Below are positions 30,400-37,266 of a stretch of DNA of 37,266 nt, piece by piece. Where the stretch lies: assembly GCA_964473205.1 (NCBI GenBank), contig CAYYOK010000022.1, positions 1 to 37,266 of the forward strand, given 5' to 3'. Position numbers and translations under genes: made by a program. The notes under the pieces are model-generated. The model was not told the DNA's origin. It saw only the letters and a list, made by a program, of their open reading frames with translations, and did no database searches. Within the stretch, counting starts at the first letter, position 1. Every line of letters begins with the position of its first letter. The DNA comes from CAYMRL01 sp964473205 (lineage in GTDB: Bacteria; Deinococcota; Deinococci; Deinococcales; Trueperaceae).

Positions 30400-31161
30400 C
30401 TAGCCACGCCCGCCGCCGCGCCGACTCCGCCGAGCTGCGCTCTCGCGCCCTTGACGACGGATCTCCGGCGCTACGCTGAGCAGATGCGGGCCGAGGCCGA
30501 ACAGGAGCATCACGCTCAGTGTGCCCCCGACAACGGCGACGACGAGGGCGGTCACAGCCAGCACCCCCTCGCTCTCCCTGAGGAGCAGACCAGCGGTCAG
30601 GAGCAAGGCGCCGCCGATCACCACCGCCAGCCAGATCCTGAAGAGGAGCAGGGCGTGCCTGTCGATGGGGCGCAGGTAGGCCTCGTTCCCCCAACCGCGG
30701 TCCTGATGGACCTTGCGCATCTCGACGATCACCCGCTCCTGCCCCGGGGGGTAAGGGAACCTCAGCGCCCCGACGGGAGCCGCTCCTTGCGAGCTCCTGA
30801 AGCCCAGGCGTATCTCCATCACCTTGCGCGGGCCGAGGACGTCGCTCACGCCGAGCACCACCGGACCGCCGCGGCGACCTAGGTCGAAGAAGCGCCGACC
30901 TACCTGGACCGCCCGCGGGCCGACGACGACCTCGACCTGCCCCTCGAGAGGCGGCCCGTGGGCCAGCAGGTTGCCTCGCGACTCTGGATCGACGGCTGCG
31001 ATGATCTCGTCCGAGATGAAGCCGCCCCACTCCTCCGCGCTCACGCGCCAGCGGCCCAGCGTCTCCTGGCCGGCGAGCAGCCGTGCGCGGCGCCGGTTGG
31101 CGATGAATCCGATCAACCCGACCACCTCGGAGCCAGTGCTCCGGATCCCTTGGCTCGCCAT
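30400..31161 (-). CDS. hypothetical membrane protein
   Basis: I do not recognise this 253-aa protein. About 170 residues of soluble, beta-rich sequence (EVVVGPRAVQVGRRFFDLG, RKVMEIRLGFRSS, ERVIVEMRKVHQDRGW) come before two membrane segments (ALLLFRIWLAVVIGGALLLTAG and VLAVTALVVAVVGGTLSVMLL). It ends in an Arg/Gly-rich tail (RRSRRGGGRG). The first part would face the cytoplasm if the tail is inside. ATG 31161 has no Shine-Dalgarno sequence and no well-spaced TANNNT, so the start is uncertain. It is divergent from asnB across 115 bp that contain GACCTG-N13-CAGGTC, and convergent with the MFS gene. Confidence 0.75.
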   Translation of the reverse strand: MASQGIRSTGSEVVGLIGFIANRRRARLLAGQETLGRWRVSAEEWGGFISDEIIAAVDPESRGNLLAHGPPLEGQVEVVVGPRAVQVGRRFFDLGRRGGPVVLGVSDVLGPRKVMEIRLGFRSSQGAAPVGALRFPYPPGQERVIVEMRKVHQDRGWGNEAYLRPIDRHALLLFRIWLAVVIGGALLLTAGLLLRESEGVLAVTALVVAVVGGTLSVMLLFGLGPHLLSVAPEIRRQGRESAARRSRRGGGRG

Positions 31162-31276
31162 AGCCTAGAGCCCAGACCTGATGTCTTGCCACACAGGTCG
31201 GCTGTGCGCCCAAGGCGGGTCCAACATCCGCGTCGTCACACTGCATGACATCCGTTGGTTGTCTAATGGCTCACTG

Positions 31277-33163
31277 ATGTGCGGCATCACTGGAACCGTT
31301 CGCCCCGACACCGATCTCTCCGGGCTGCTGGAGGCAGCCGGGCTCGCGCAGCGCCATCGCGGCCCCGACGGTCATGCTCAGGCGCAGGAGAGCGTCGGGC
31401 GTTGGAGGGTGGGGTTCGGCCATCAGCGCCTCGCCATCATCGACCTGTCCGAAGGCGGCGTCCAACCGATGGTCAGCCCCAGCGGCGGCAGCATCGTCAC
31501 GTTCAACGGCGAGATCTACAACTACCTCGAGCTGAAGCAGCAGCTGAGCGCCGAAGGGGTGCGCTTCAGCTCGGATAGCGACACGGAGGTCCTGCTCGCC
31601 GCCCTGGAGACCTGGGGCGTGGAGCGTGCGCTCAACAGCTTCAACGGCATGTGGGCGTTCGCGTGGCTCGACAGGACCGGCAGGCGGCTGGTCCTGGCGC
31701 GCGACCGCGCCGGCAAGAAGCCGCTCTACTGGCGGCTGACGGAGACCCAGCTCGACTTCGCTTCCGAGCTCAAGGCGCTGCTGAGCCTAAGCGGCGGTCG
31801 CTTCGCCCTCAACCGTCAGGCTGCCTTCTCGCTGCTCGCCCAGTCGCTGCTGCACACGGACGAGCACACGATGCTCGAGGGCGTCACGACCTTGCCTCAG
31901 GGTAGCTACGGGGTCGTCGACCTCGGATCCGAGACCCTTTCTCTTGAGGTCGAGCGCTACTGGCAGGCGCCCACCCGGCTGGCCGACCCCGGTGCAAAGC
32001 TCGGCGAGGAGCGGCTGGCCGCCGAGGTAAGGGAGCTGTTCTACAGCGCCGTCGACCTGCGGTTGAGGAGCGACGTGCCCGTCGGCGTGCTGCTCTCGGG
32101 CGGCGTCGACTCGAGCGCGATCGCCGCGGCGGTGCACAACCGGACTGCCGCCGGTCAGGAGATCGCGGTGCTCTCGGCGGTCTCGGATGACCCTCTGTTC
32201 GACGAGTCGCCGCACATCGACGCGGTCGCGCGCCACCTCGGCGCGCAGGTTCACAAGATCCCGATGAACCTCGGGCCGGACGAGGCCTTCGAGCTCCTCG
32301 AGCGCGTGACCTGGCACAACGACGAGCCCGTGCTCAGCTTCTCCGCCGTCGCTCACTACAAGCTGATGGAGGCCGCCAAGGATCTCGGCGTCACCGTCGT
32401 GCTGAGCGGACAGGGCGCCGACGAGCTGCTGTGCGGCTACAAGAAGTACATGTTCTTCGCCGCGCAGGCTCTGGTGCGCTCCGGACAACCGTTCCAGGCG
32501 GCCAAGCTGCTCACGGGTTCGCTTCTCGCCGGCACGGTGATGCGGCAGCTCGACCTGCGCGAGATCCAACGCTACCTCCCGCGACTCGCCGGCAAAGAGC
32601 TCGGTTCGGCGCTCGGCCCGGCCCTGGCTGGCATGCAGCGCATCGACCTCGGGCTGAGACCAGGCATGAGCCTGCAGGAGCGTCAGGCGCTCGACTTCGA
32701 CTCGCTGTCCGTGCCGCTGCTAACGCACTACGAGGACCGGATGTCGATGGCGCACGGCCGCGAGATCCGCCTGCCGTTCCTCGACTACCGCCTGGTCGAG
32801 AAGCTGATCCCGCTGCCCGGTGAGTGGAAGGTCAGGGGCGGCTGGACCAAGTACATCTTCCGCAAGGCCATCGAGCGCGACCTGCCACATTCGATCGTGT
32901 GGCGCAAGGACAAGAAGGCGTTCGCGCTGCCGCAGAGCGTGTGGCTCAGGCACCAGCTGAAGGACAAGGTGCTCGAGCTGTTCGAGCCGGGCGCCCTCGT
33001 CTTCGAGCACGGCCTGCTCGACCGCGAGCGGTTCTTGGAGCGCTACTCGGTCTACGTCGGTGAGGGGGAGAGGCGCGGGCGCGTGTGGTACCGCGAGATC
33101 TTCGCAGCGATCTCCCTCGAGCTCTGGCTCAGGCGCTACCAGGAGTGGTTGATCCGCCCCTGA
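31277..33163 (+). CDS. asnB: asparagine synthetase, glutamine-hydrolysing (AsnB type)
   Basis: Converts aspartate, glutamine and ATP to asparagine, glutamate and AMP. Length is 628 aa. The start must be ATG 31277 because the next codon is Cys2, the glutaminase nucleophile (MCGITG). An upstream in-frame ATG at 31181 would bury it. The glutaminase half has RHRGPDG, GHQRLAIIDLS and FNGEIYNYLEL. The synthetase half has the ATP-pyrophosphatase loop SGGVDSS (S274-S279), SGQGADELLCGYKKY and EDRMSMAHGREIRLPFLD. It could also be an AsnB-like amidotransferase for surface polysaccharide, but no glycan genes are near. Its 3' end overlaps the convergent regulator gene by 35 bp. Confidence 0.94.
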   Translation: MCGITGTVRPDTDLSGLLEAAGLAQRHRGPDGHAQAQESVGRWRVGFGHQRLAIIDLSEGGVQPMVSPSGGSIVTFNGEIYNYLELKQQLSAEGVRFSSDSDTEVLLAALETWGVERALNSFNGMWAFAWLDRTGRRLVLARDRAGKKPLYWRLTETQLDFASELKALLSLSGGRFALNRQAAFSLLAQSLLHTDEHTMLEGVTTLPQGSYGVVDLGSETLSLEVERYWQAPTRLADPGAKLGEERLAAEVRELFYSAVDLRLRSDVPVGVLLSGGVDSSAIAAAVHNRTAAGQEIAVLSAVSDDPLFDESPHIDAVARHLGAQVHKIPMNLGPDEAFELLERVTWHNDEPVLSFSAVAHYKLMEAAKDLGVTVVLSGQGADELLCGYKKYMFFAAQALVRSGQPFQAAKLLTGSLLAGTVMRQLDLREIQRYLPRLAGKELGSALGPALAGMQRIDLGLRPGMSLQERQALDFDSLSVPLLTHYEDRMSMAHGREIRLPFLDYRLVEKLIPLPGEWKVRGGWTKYIFRKAIERDLPHSIVWRKDKKAFALPQSVWLRHQLKDKVLELFEPGALVFEHGLLDRERFLERYSVYVGEGERRGRVWYREIFAAISLELWLRRYQEWLIRP

Positions 33164-33833
33164 GCGGCGCCATCGCCAGGCGCACCATGTACGCACCGGT
33201 CGCCGACCGGCTGGGCGGCCAGTAGCGCTGCAGCAGAGCAGCCAGCTCCCGTTGCAGCGCCTTGGCCTCCTCGCCGGTGAGGCGCACTACGCCCCAGGAG
33301 TCCCACACCGCCGGCGCCGCAGGTTCCAGCAGCGCGTCGAGCGGGCGCTCGCCGGGCGAGCCTTCCGGATCCGGCGCTATGTTGCGCGACAGGCGTCCCT
33401 GCGACCCCCTGAAGACCTGGATGCCGATCGGACGCTCCTCGCCGAAAGCCTTCACCCAGGCCTGCCCGACGCTCTCGTCCAGCTGCTCCCGCAAGCGCCT
33501 GAAGGCGTGGGCGGCGAGAGCTTCCTGGTTCGTCACCGACGTGGCCTGGAACGGCACGAAGTAGCCGTCGGCGACGGAGCGGTAGTAACGGATCGGCCGG
33601 CCGCTACGCGGTTCCGAACGCGTCTCCCCGATCAAGCCGAGCCGCAGGAACTGCCGCACGCGGTAGAGGACGCCGCTCAGGCTGACTCCGAGCTCTTGCG
33701 CCACCTGTCCGACGCTGCGCTCCTGACCGACGAACGGCTCGAGGTACCTGAGGGCGGCCGGGTCGGCTATCGCCTTGGCGGCCTCGGCGTCCTCGACCTT
33801 CAGCCAGGTTCTACTTGAAGAGTTCCGTTTCAT
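33129..33833 (-). CDS. winged-helix transcriptional regulator (ArsR/HTH_20-like)
   Basis: Predicted repressor of 234 aa. The N-terminal winged helix (about 20-85) has ADPAALRYLEPFVGQERSVGQVAQELGVSLSGVLYRVRQFLRLGLI, then a wing SEPRSGRPIRYYRSV. The C-terminal about 145 residues (EALAAHAFRRLREQL, WGVVRLTGEEAKALQRELAALLQRY) may be a sensing or dimer domain. A longer frame exists, but ATG 33833 is favoured because TACCCT lies 7 nt upstream and the longer version would run through the divergent MFS gene. The start codon sits between the halves of a palindrome, suggesting autorepression and control of the divergent MFS exporter. Confidence 0.85.
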   Translation of the reverse strand: MKRNSSSRTWLKVEDAEAAKAIADPAALRYLEPFVGQERSVGQVAQELGVSLSGVLYRVRQFLRLGLIGETRSEPRSGRPIRYYRSVADGYFVPFQATSVTNQEALAAHAFRRLREQLDESVGQAWVKAFGEERPIGIQVFRGSQGRLSRNIAPDPEGSPGERPLDALLEPAAPAVWDSWGVVRLTGEEAKALQRELAALLQRYWPPSRSATGAYMVRLAMAPLRGGSTTPGSA

Positions 33834-33842
33834 TTCAAGTAG
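33811..33842. promoter_or_regulatory. operator between the regulator and the MFS exporter
   Basis: CTACTTGAA (33811-33819) and TTCAAGTAG (33834-33842) are perfect 9-bp inverted arms separated by 14 bp. The regulator's ATG (33833-33831) lies in the spacer. The right arm overlaps the -10 candidates of both strands, TACCCT (33846-33841, minus) and TAGGGT (33840-33845, plus). Confidence 0.65.
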
Positions 33843-33863
33843 GGTACCTGTCAGACTCCGCGC

Positions 33864-35180
33864 ATGGCCAGCAGCGGCGATCGAGCCAGTCGCGGCGCCC
33901 CGAGCCTGCTGCGCAACCGCGGCTTCGCGCTCGTGTGGTGGGGCGGGCTGCTGACCCTGACCGGCCACGGCACGCTGGGAGTCGCGCTGTCGGCGTACGT
34001 CTACATCGCCACCGGCTCGGCGCTGGCCACGAGCCTGATGTTCGCCGCCAACCAGCTCCCGCGTCTGCTGCTCAGCCCTCTCGCGGGCGTGCTCGTCGAC
34101 CGCTGGCCGCGCGGGCGGACCTTGGTGGTCAGCAACCTGCTGCTGGCCGGCGGCTGCCTACCCCTGCTGCTCATCGGCGACGGCGGCAACTGGCTCGTCT
34201 ACCTGGTGTTCGCCATCCAGTCGTCGATCTTCCGCTTCTTCGAGCCGGCCGAGACTGCACTGCTGCCGAGCCTAGTCGGGCGCGAGCAGCTTCCTGGCGC
34301 CAACGCGCTCAACGCCCTCAACAACAACCTCGGCCGGCTGGCCGGCCCGGCCCTGGGAGGCCTGTTGGTGGCGCAGGCTGGGCTGCCGGCCGTGGTGCTG
34401 GCCAACGTCGTGCTGTACCTCGGCGCGGCGGCGCTCGTCGCCTCGCTCCGTCTGGCCGAGAGCGCGCCTGGAACGCGAGCACCGGACGCTCCGCTTGAAC
34501 GCGGCGCAGCGCGCGCGTGGAGCGAGCTGGCGGAGGGGATGCGGATCGTGCTCAGGTCGCCGGTACCGCGTCTGCTGGCGGTGCTGCTGAGCCTTACGGC
34601 CGTGGGCGAGGGGGTCTTCAGCGTCCTGATCACCCCGTTCACGCTCGACGTGCTCGGTGTCGGCGCCGTCGAGCTCGGCTGGCTGCGCTCGATCCAGGGT
34701 GCGGGAGGCCTCTTCGGCGGACTGCTCATCGCAGGGCTGGCCAGCCGGCTCTCGCCGGCAGCGATGCTCGGAGTGGGAGGCGTGGTGTTCGGCCTCGTCG
34801 ACCTCGCCATCTTCAACTACCCGCGGCTCTCTCCGGGCTTCGCACCAGCGTTGATATTGATGGCCCTCGTCGGCGTGCCCGCCGCTGCCTTCGGCGCCGG
34901 CATCGCCACGCTCATGCAGTCGAACGTGCCCGACCGGTCGCTGGGCAGGGTCTACGGCGTCATCGCCACGCTCGGCGGCCTCTGCTCACTGCTGGGCATC
35001 GCCGTGGCCGGCACCTTCGCCGACATCGTCGGCATCGTGCCCATCCTCAACATCCAGGGCTACGTCTACGTGCTGGCGGGCTCCGTCTTCTGGCTGGTGC
35101 TGCGCGGCTCGGGCTGGACCTTGTCGGGCTCGGGGAGCTCGGCGGCGCGCCCGGCCGAGTCGGGCGCCGATCCACCTTAG
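33864..35180 (+). CDS. MFS exporter, MFS_3/multidrug-like
   Basis: Major facilitator of 438 aa with about twelve spans. It starts with a polar stretch, then SLLRNRGFALVWWGGLLTLTGHGTLGVALSAYVYIATGS, typical of MFS_3 (EntS/macrolide exporter type). FAANQLPRLLLSPLAGVLVDRWPRGRTLVVSNLLLAGG holds the loop 2-3 D-R-W-x-R-R motif. NALNNNLGRLAGPALGGLL and the second-half GVPAAAFGAGIATLMQSNVPDRSLGRVYG also fit. ATG 33864 is 18 nt past TAGGGT, so a short leader is expected. It is divergent from the winged-helix regulator and shares its palindromic operator, so it is likely derepressed by the regulator's ligand. Confidence 0.9.
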   Translation: MASSGDRASRGAPSLLRNRGFALVWWGGLLTLTGHGTLGVALSAYVYIATGSALATSLMFAANQLPRLLLSPLAGVLVDRWPRGRTLVVSNLLLAGGCLPLLLIGDGGNWLVYLVFAIQSSIFRFFEPAETALLPSLVGREQLPGANALNALNNNLGRLAGPALGGLLVAQAGLPAVVLANVVLYLGAAALVASLRLAESAPGTRAPDAPLERGAARAWSELAEGMRIVLRSPVPRLLAVLLSLTAVGEGVFSVLITPFTLDVLGVGAVELGWLRSIQGAGGLFGGLLIAGLASRLSPAAMLGVGGVVFGLVDLAIFNYPRLSPGFAPALILMALVGVPAAAFGAGIATLMQSNVPDRSLGRVYGVIATLGGLCSLLGIAVAGTFADIVGIVPILNIQGYVYVLAGSVFWLVLRGSGWTLSGSGSSAARPAESGADPP

Positions 35181-35216
35181 CGCGGTCGTAGGCCTGCCGC
35201 GCACGAACGGCAGGGG

Positions 35217-35231
35217 TAGACTCCTGGCATG
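35217..35231 (+). promoter_or_regulatory. TANNNT box of the amidase gene
   Basis: TAGACT (35217-35222), 6 nt, ATG 35229. Confidence 0.5.
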
Positions 35232-36770
35232 CGAAGCGGCGAAGAGGCGCTCGGAGCTAGGGTTCGCGAGCGCACCATCCGTGAGTTGCAGACCGACATG
35301 CGCGCCGGCCTGCAGAGCTCGGAGATGATCGTCACGGCGTACCTGCAGCGGGTCGCCACGCTCGAGAACGCCGGCCCCAGCCTCGGCTCGGTGATCGAGA
35401 TCAACCCGGCGGCTCTCGAGGACGCGCGCAACCTCGACGCCGAGCGCGCCGGCGGCACCGTGAGGGGACCGCTGCACGGCGTGCCGGTGCTGCTCAAGGA
35501 CAACATCGACACGGCCGACAGGCAGCACACCTCGGCGGGTTCGCTGGCTCTGTCGCGGTCGATCCCCGCGCGAGACAGCGGCGTGGCCGCGCGTCTGCGC
35601 GAGGCCGGCGCGGTCCTGCTGGGCAAGGCAAACCTGTCGGAGTGGGCGAACTTCAGGTCCTCGCGCTCGATCTCGGGCTGGAGCGGCCGGGGTGGGCAGT
35701 GCCGCAACCCTTACGCCCTCGACCGCAGCCCGTGCGGTTCGTCGAGCGGCTCGGCCGTGGCCGCCGCCGCTAGCCTGGCGGCCGTGACCATCGGCACCGA
35801 AACGGACGGCTCGATCGTCTGCCCTTCCGCTGCCTGCGGGGTCGTCGGCTTCAAGCCGACCGTGGGCGCGGTGTCTAGAAGCGGCATCGTGCCCATCTCG
35901 CACAGCCAGGACACGGCCGGTCCCATGGGCCGAAGCGTCGAGGACGTGGTCCTGACGCAGGCGGCCATACAAGGCCCCGATCCTCGCGACGAGCTGACGC
36001 TGCGGACTCCTGAGGGCGCCATGATCCAGGCCCACGCGGTGCTCGACGCCGGCGCGCTGGCCGGCAAGCGCCTCGGTATCGTCACCGGCATCTACCAGTG
36101 GCATCCCCTGATCGAGAGACAGATGGAGGGCGTTCGCGCCGCGTTGCGCGCGCTCGGGGCCGAGCTCGTCGAGCCCGTGCTCTTCGAGAACGCGGCCGAG
36201 TGGCGCGAGGCCGAGCGCGAGGTGCTGCTCTTCGAGTTCAAGCACGGCATCGACGCGTACCTCGCCAGCCTGCCCGACCTGCCAGGCAGCGGCCAACCGC
36301 GCGACCTGGCCGGGCTCATCGCGTTCAACCGCGAGCACGCCGCCACGTCGATGCCGCGTTTCGGCCAGGAGATCTTCGAGCAGGCGGTCAGCAAAGGCGG
36401 CCTCGACGATCCCGCGTACCTGCATGCCTTGGCCGCCTCGAGGCGCCTGACCCGCGAGGAGGGCATCGACGCGCTGCTCGGCGAGCACCGCCTCGACGCG
36501 CTGGTCTGCCCCACTGCCGGCCCGGCGTTCATCATCGACAACGTCAACGGCGACTGCCACAAGGGCTCGGCCTCGAGCCCTGCCGCCGTCGCCGGCTACC
36601 CGCACGTCACCGTGCCTGCCGGCTTCGTCCATGGCCTGCCGTGGGGACTGTCGTTCTTCGCCGGCGCCTGGGACGACGCCAAGGTGCTCTCGTTCGCGTA
36701 CGCGTTCGAGCACCACACGGCGGCGCGCAGGCCGCCGCGCTACCTGCCTAGCGTCGTCCTGGACGGCTGA
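35229..36770 (+). CDS. amidase, amidase-signature family (peptide-amidase-like)
   Basis: Hydrolyses amide bonds with a Ser-cisSer-Lys triad, 513 aa. K90 lies in HGVPVLLKDNIDTADRQHTSAGS. The cis-Ser is S171 in RSPCGSSSGSAVAAAASLA. The nucleophile is S195 in GTETDGSIVCPSAACG, followed by VVGFKPTVGAVSRSGIVPI. The S171-S195 spacing of 24 matches peptide amidases. The N-terminal ERTIRELQTDMRAGLQSS helix is the usual lead-in. There is no signal peptide. Substrates may be C-terminal peptide amides or small amides. With the peptidases nearby it fits peptide and amide use. The C-terminal part SSFAYAFEHHTAARRPPRYLP (as LSFAYAFEHHT) is typical. Confidence 0.93.
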   Translation: MRSGEEALGARVRERTIRELQTDMRAGLQSSEMIVTAYLQRVATLENAGPSLGSVIEINPAALEDARNLDAERAGGTVRGPLHGVPVLLKDNIDTADRQHTSAGSLALSRSIPARDSGVAARLREAGAVLLGKANLSEWANFRSSRSISGWSGRGGQCRNPYALDRSPCGSSSGSAVAAAASLAAVTIGTETDGSIVCPSAACGVVGFKPTVGAVSRSGIVPISHSQDTAGPMGRSVEDVVLTQAAIQGPDPRDELTLRTPEGAMIQAHAVLDAGALAGKRLGIVTGIYQWHPLIERQMEGVRAALRALGAELVEPVLFENAAEWREAEREVLLFEFKHGIDAYLASLPDLPGSGQPRDLAGLIAFNREHAATSMPRFGQEIFEQAVSKGGLDDPAYLHALAASRRLTREEGIDALLGEHRLDALVCPTAGPAFIIDNVNGDCHKGSASSPAAVAGYPHVTVPAGFVHGLPWGLSFFAGAWDDAKVLSFAYAFEHHTAARRPPRYLPSVVLDG

Positions 36771-36815
36771 GCGAGCCCCAATCTCCAGTTCGGTTGCCAT
36801 CGCGCGAGCTCAGGG

Positions 36816-36833
36816 GCTCGCCCTAGGGCGAGC
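36816..36833. terminator. palindromic hairpin after the amidase gene
   Basis: GCTCGCCC-TA-GGGCGAGC, 45 nt past the amidase stop, is followed by a pyrimidine-rich stretch (TCCTCTCAGCC). It is likely a terminator. The rest of 36834-36961 shows two weaker GGCGCC-type repeats and no gene. Confidence 0.5.
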
Positions 36834-36961
36834 TCCTCTCAGCCTTCTCCTCCGGAGCTGGGCGCGCCTCTCACCTCAGGCGCCTAGAAGCAGGGTAGCG
36901 GCGCCGCCCGAGCCGAAGCAGCGGCGCGGTGTCCGCGCCACCCTGATCGGAGGGGATCACC

Positions 36962-37189
36962 ATGCCGTACGACCGCCTCAGCGAGCTACCCGACAGCGTC
37001 AGGAACGTGCTGCCCAAGCACGCCCAGGAGATCTACCTGGCTGCTTTCAACAGCGCCTGGGACCAGTACGACGAGCCACACGAGCGCCGAGGCGACGACA
37101 CGCGCGAGGAGACCTCGCACAAGGTCGCCTGGGCCGCCGTCAAGCAGAGCTACCGCAAGGACGCGGACGGCCGCTGGGTCAAGGACTAG
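36962..37189 (+). CDS. chaB: ChaB family protein
   Basis: Small protein of 75 aa matching the ChaB family, named as a cation transport regulator. MPYDRLSELPDSVRNVLPKHAQEIYLAAFNSAWDQY is the characteristic helix-rich core. It is followed by SHKVAWAAVKQSYRKDADGRWVK, the second half of the domain. The true biochemical role of ChaB proteins is poorly defined, and no ChaA antiporter gene is in the window. ATG 36962 is preceded by GGAGG about 8 nt upstream, one of the strongest ribosome sites here. A long hairpin follows the stop. Confidence 0.95.
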   Translation: MPYDRLSELPDSVRNVLPKHAQEIYLAAFNSAWDQYDEPHERRGDDTREETSHKVAWAAVKQSYRKDADGRWVKD

Positions 37190-37211
37190 GCGCCCGTCGG
37201 AGGCCCAAGAC

Positions 37212-37254
37212 AGGTCGGCCGCCCCGGTCATCACCGACCCGGGGCGGCCGACCT
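37212..37254 (+). terminator. long hairpin after chaB
   Basis: A perfect 16-bp stem (37212-37227 with 37239-37254) and an 11-nt loop lie 22 nt past the chaB stop. No T-run follows before the window ends. It is the longest perfect stem I found in the window. Confidence 0.65.
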
Positions 37255-37266
37255 CATGCGCTTGCG

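Noticed and set aside
31175..31199. GACCTG-N13-CAGGTC inverted repeat as an operator upstream of asnB
   Set aside because: Only 6-bp arms in GC-rich DNA and no promoter match beside it; too weak to list as a feature.
31181..31276. Upstream in-frame ATG for asnB
   Set aside because: The glutaminase needs Cys directly after the initiator Met; only ATG 31277 gives MCG.
33834..33968. N-terminal extension of the HTH regulator frame
   Set aside because: Passes through the divergent promoter region and into the MFS gene; the TACCCT box supports the shorter form.
34986..36800. 604-codon open frame antisense to the amidase and MFS exporter
   Set aside because: Crosses the boundary of two well-supported genes and has no motifs.

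Overview
The window is high-GC bacterial chromosome, densely packed, with about 34 protein-coding genes and no rRNA, tRNA, CRISPR array or insertion sequence that I could recognise. The sigma factor cut off at the left edge reads like the housekeeping sigma of the Deinococcus-Thermus phylum. Many genes have a TANNNT box 6-7 nt before the start codon and no Shine-Dalgarno sequence, the leaderless arrangement known from Deinococcus. I infer a member of Deinococcota, perhaps a Truepera relative; the genus is a guess. The content is housekeeping and nutrient uptake, without mobile-element signs.

Layout. 1-3502: rpoD (5' part only, minus) and a membrane GGDEF-EAL protein (minus). 3624-6906: a peptide-type ABC importer operon (binding protein, hairpin, two permeases, no ATPase gene). 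7017-9554: a small acidic protein, leucyl aminopeptidase PepA and MsrA. 9547-11471 (minus): GNAT acetyltransferase and M20 dipeptidase, overlapping by 4 bp. 11533-14235: a Ca2+-type P-type ATPase, ended by a strong hairpin shared with a convergent DUF7662-like gene. 14988-16208 (minus): Hsp20 with a clear sigma70-type promoter, then a small membrane protein with its own terminator. 16283-17017: YgjP-like metalloprotease. 17088-20070 (minus): lipoprotein, Tat-exported metallophosphoesterase and FAD oxidoreductase. 20178-22561: DedA protein (plus), prenyltransferase-fold protein (minus), creatininase-family amidohydrolase (plus). 22564-25802 (minus): a sugar-type ABC importer operon, again with a hairpin after the binding-protein gene and no ATPase gene. 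26006-26947 (minus): metal-dependent amidohydrolase. 27051-29089: ArsR repressor coupled to a three-domain SRPBCC (AHSA1-like) protein. 29123-37189: MFS transporter, unknown membrane protein, asparagine synthetase, a divergent HTH regulator/MFS exporter pair, amidase, and ChaB.

How it fits together. Peptide import, PepA, the M20 dipeptidase, the amidase and the creatininase-like enzyme suggest a cell that takes up and breaks down peptides and amides. MsrA and Hsp20 are protein-repair functions. Two small regulatory units stand out. In the ArsR/SRPBCC operon, two identical palindromes 40 bp apart cover the -35, the -10 and the start codon. In the HTH/MFS pair, one palindrome covers both divergent promoters and the regulator's start codon.

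Four gene pairs share ATGA or GTGA stop/start overlaps. Two genes appear to have promoters whose -10 box begins with the TAG stop codon of the gene before. These readings come from inspection only; no database search or folding program was run.
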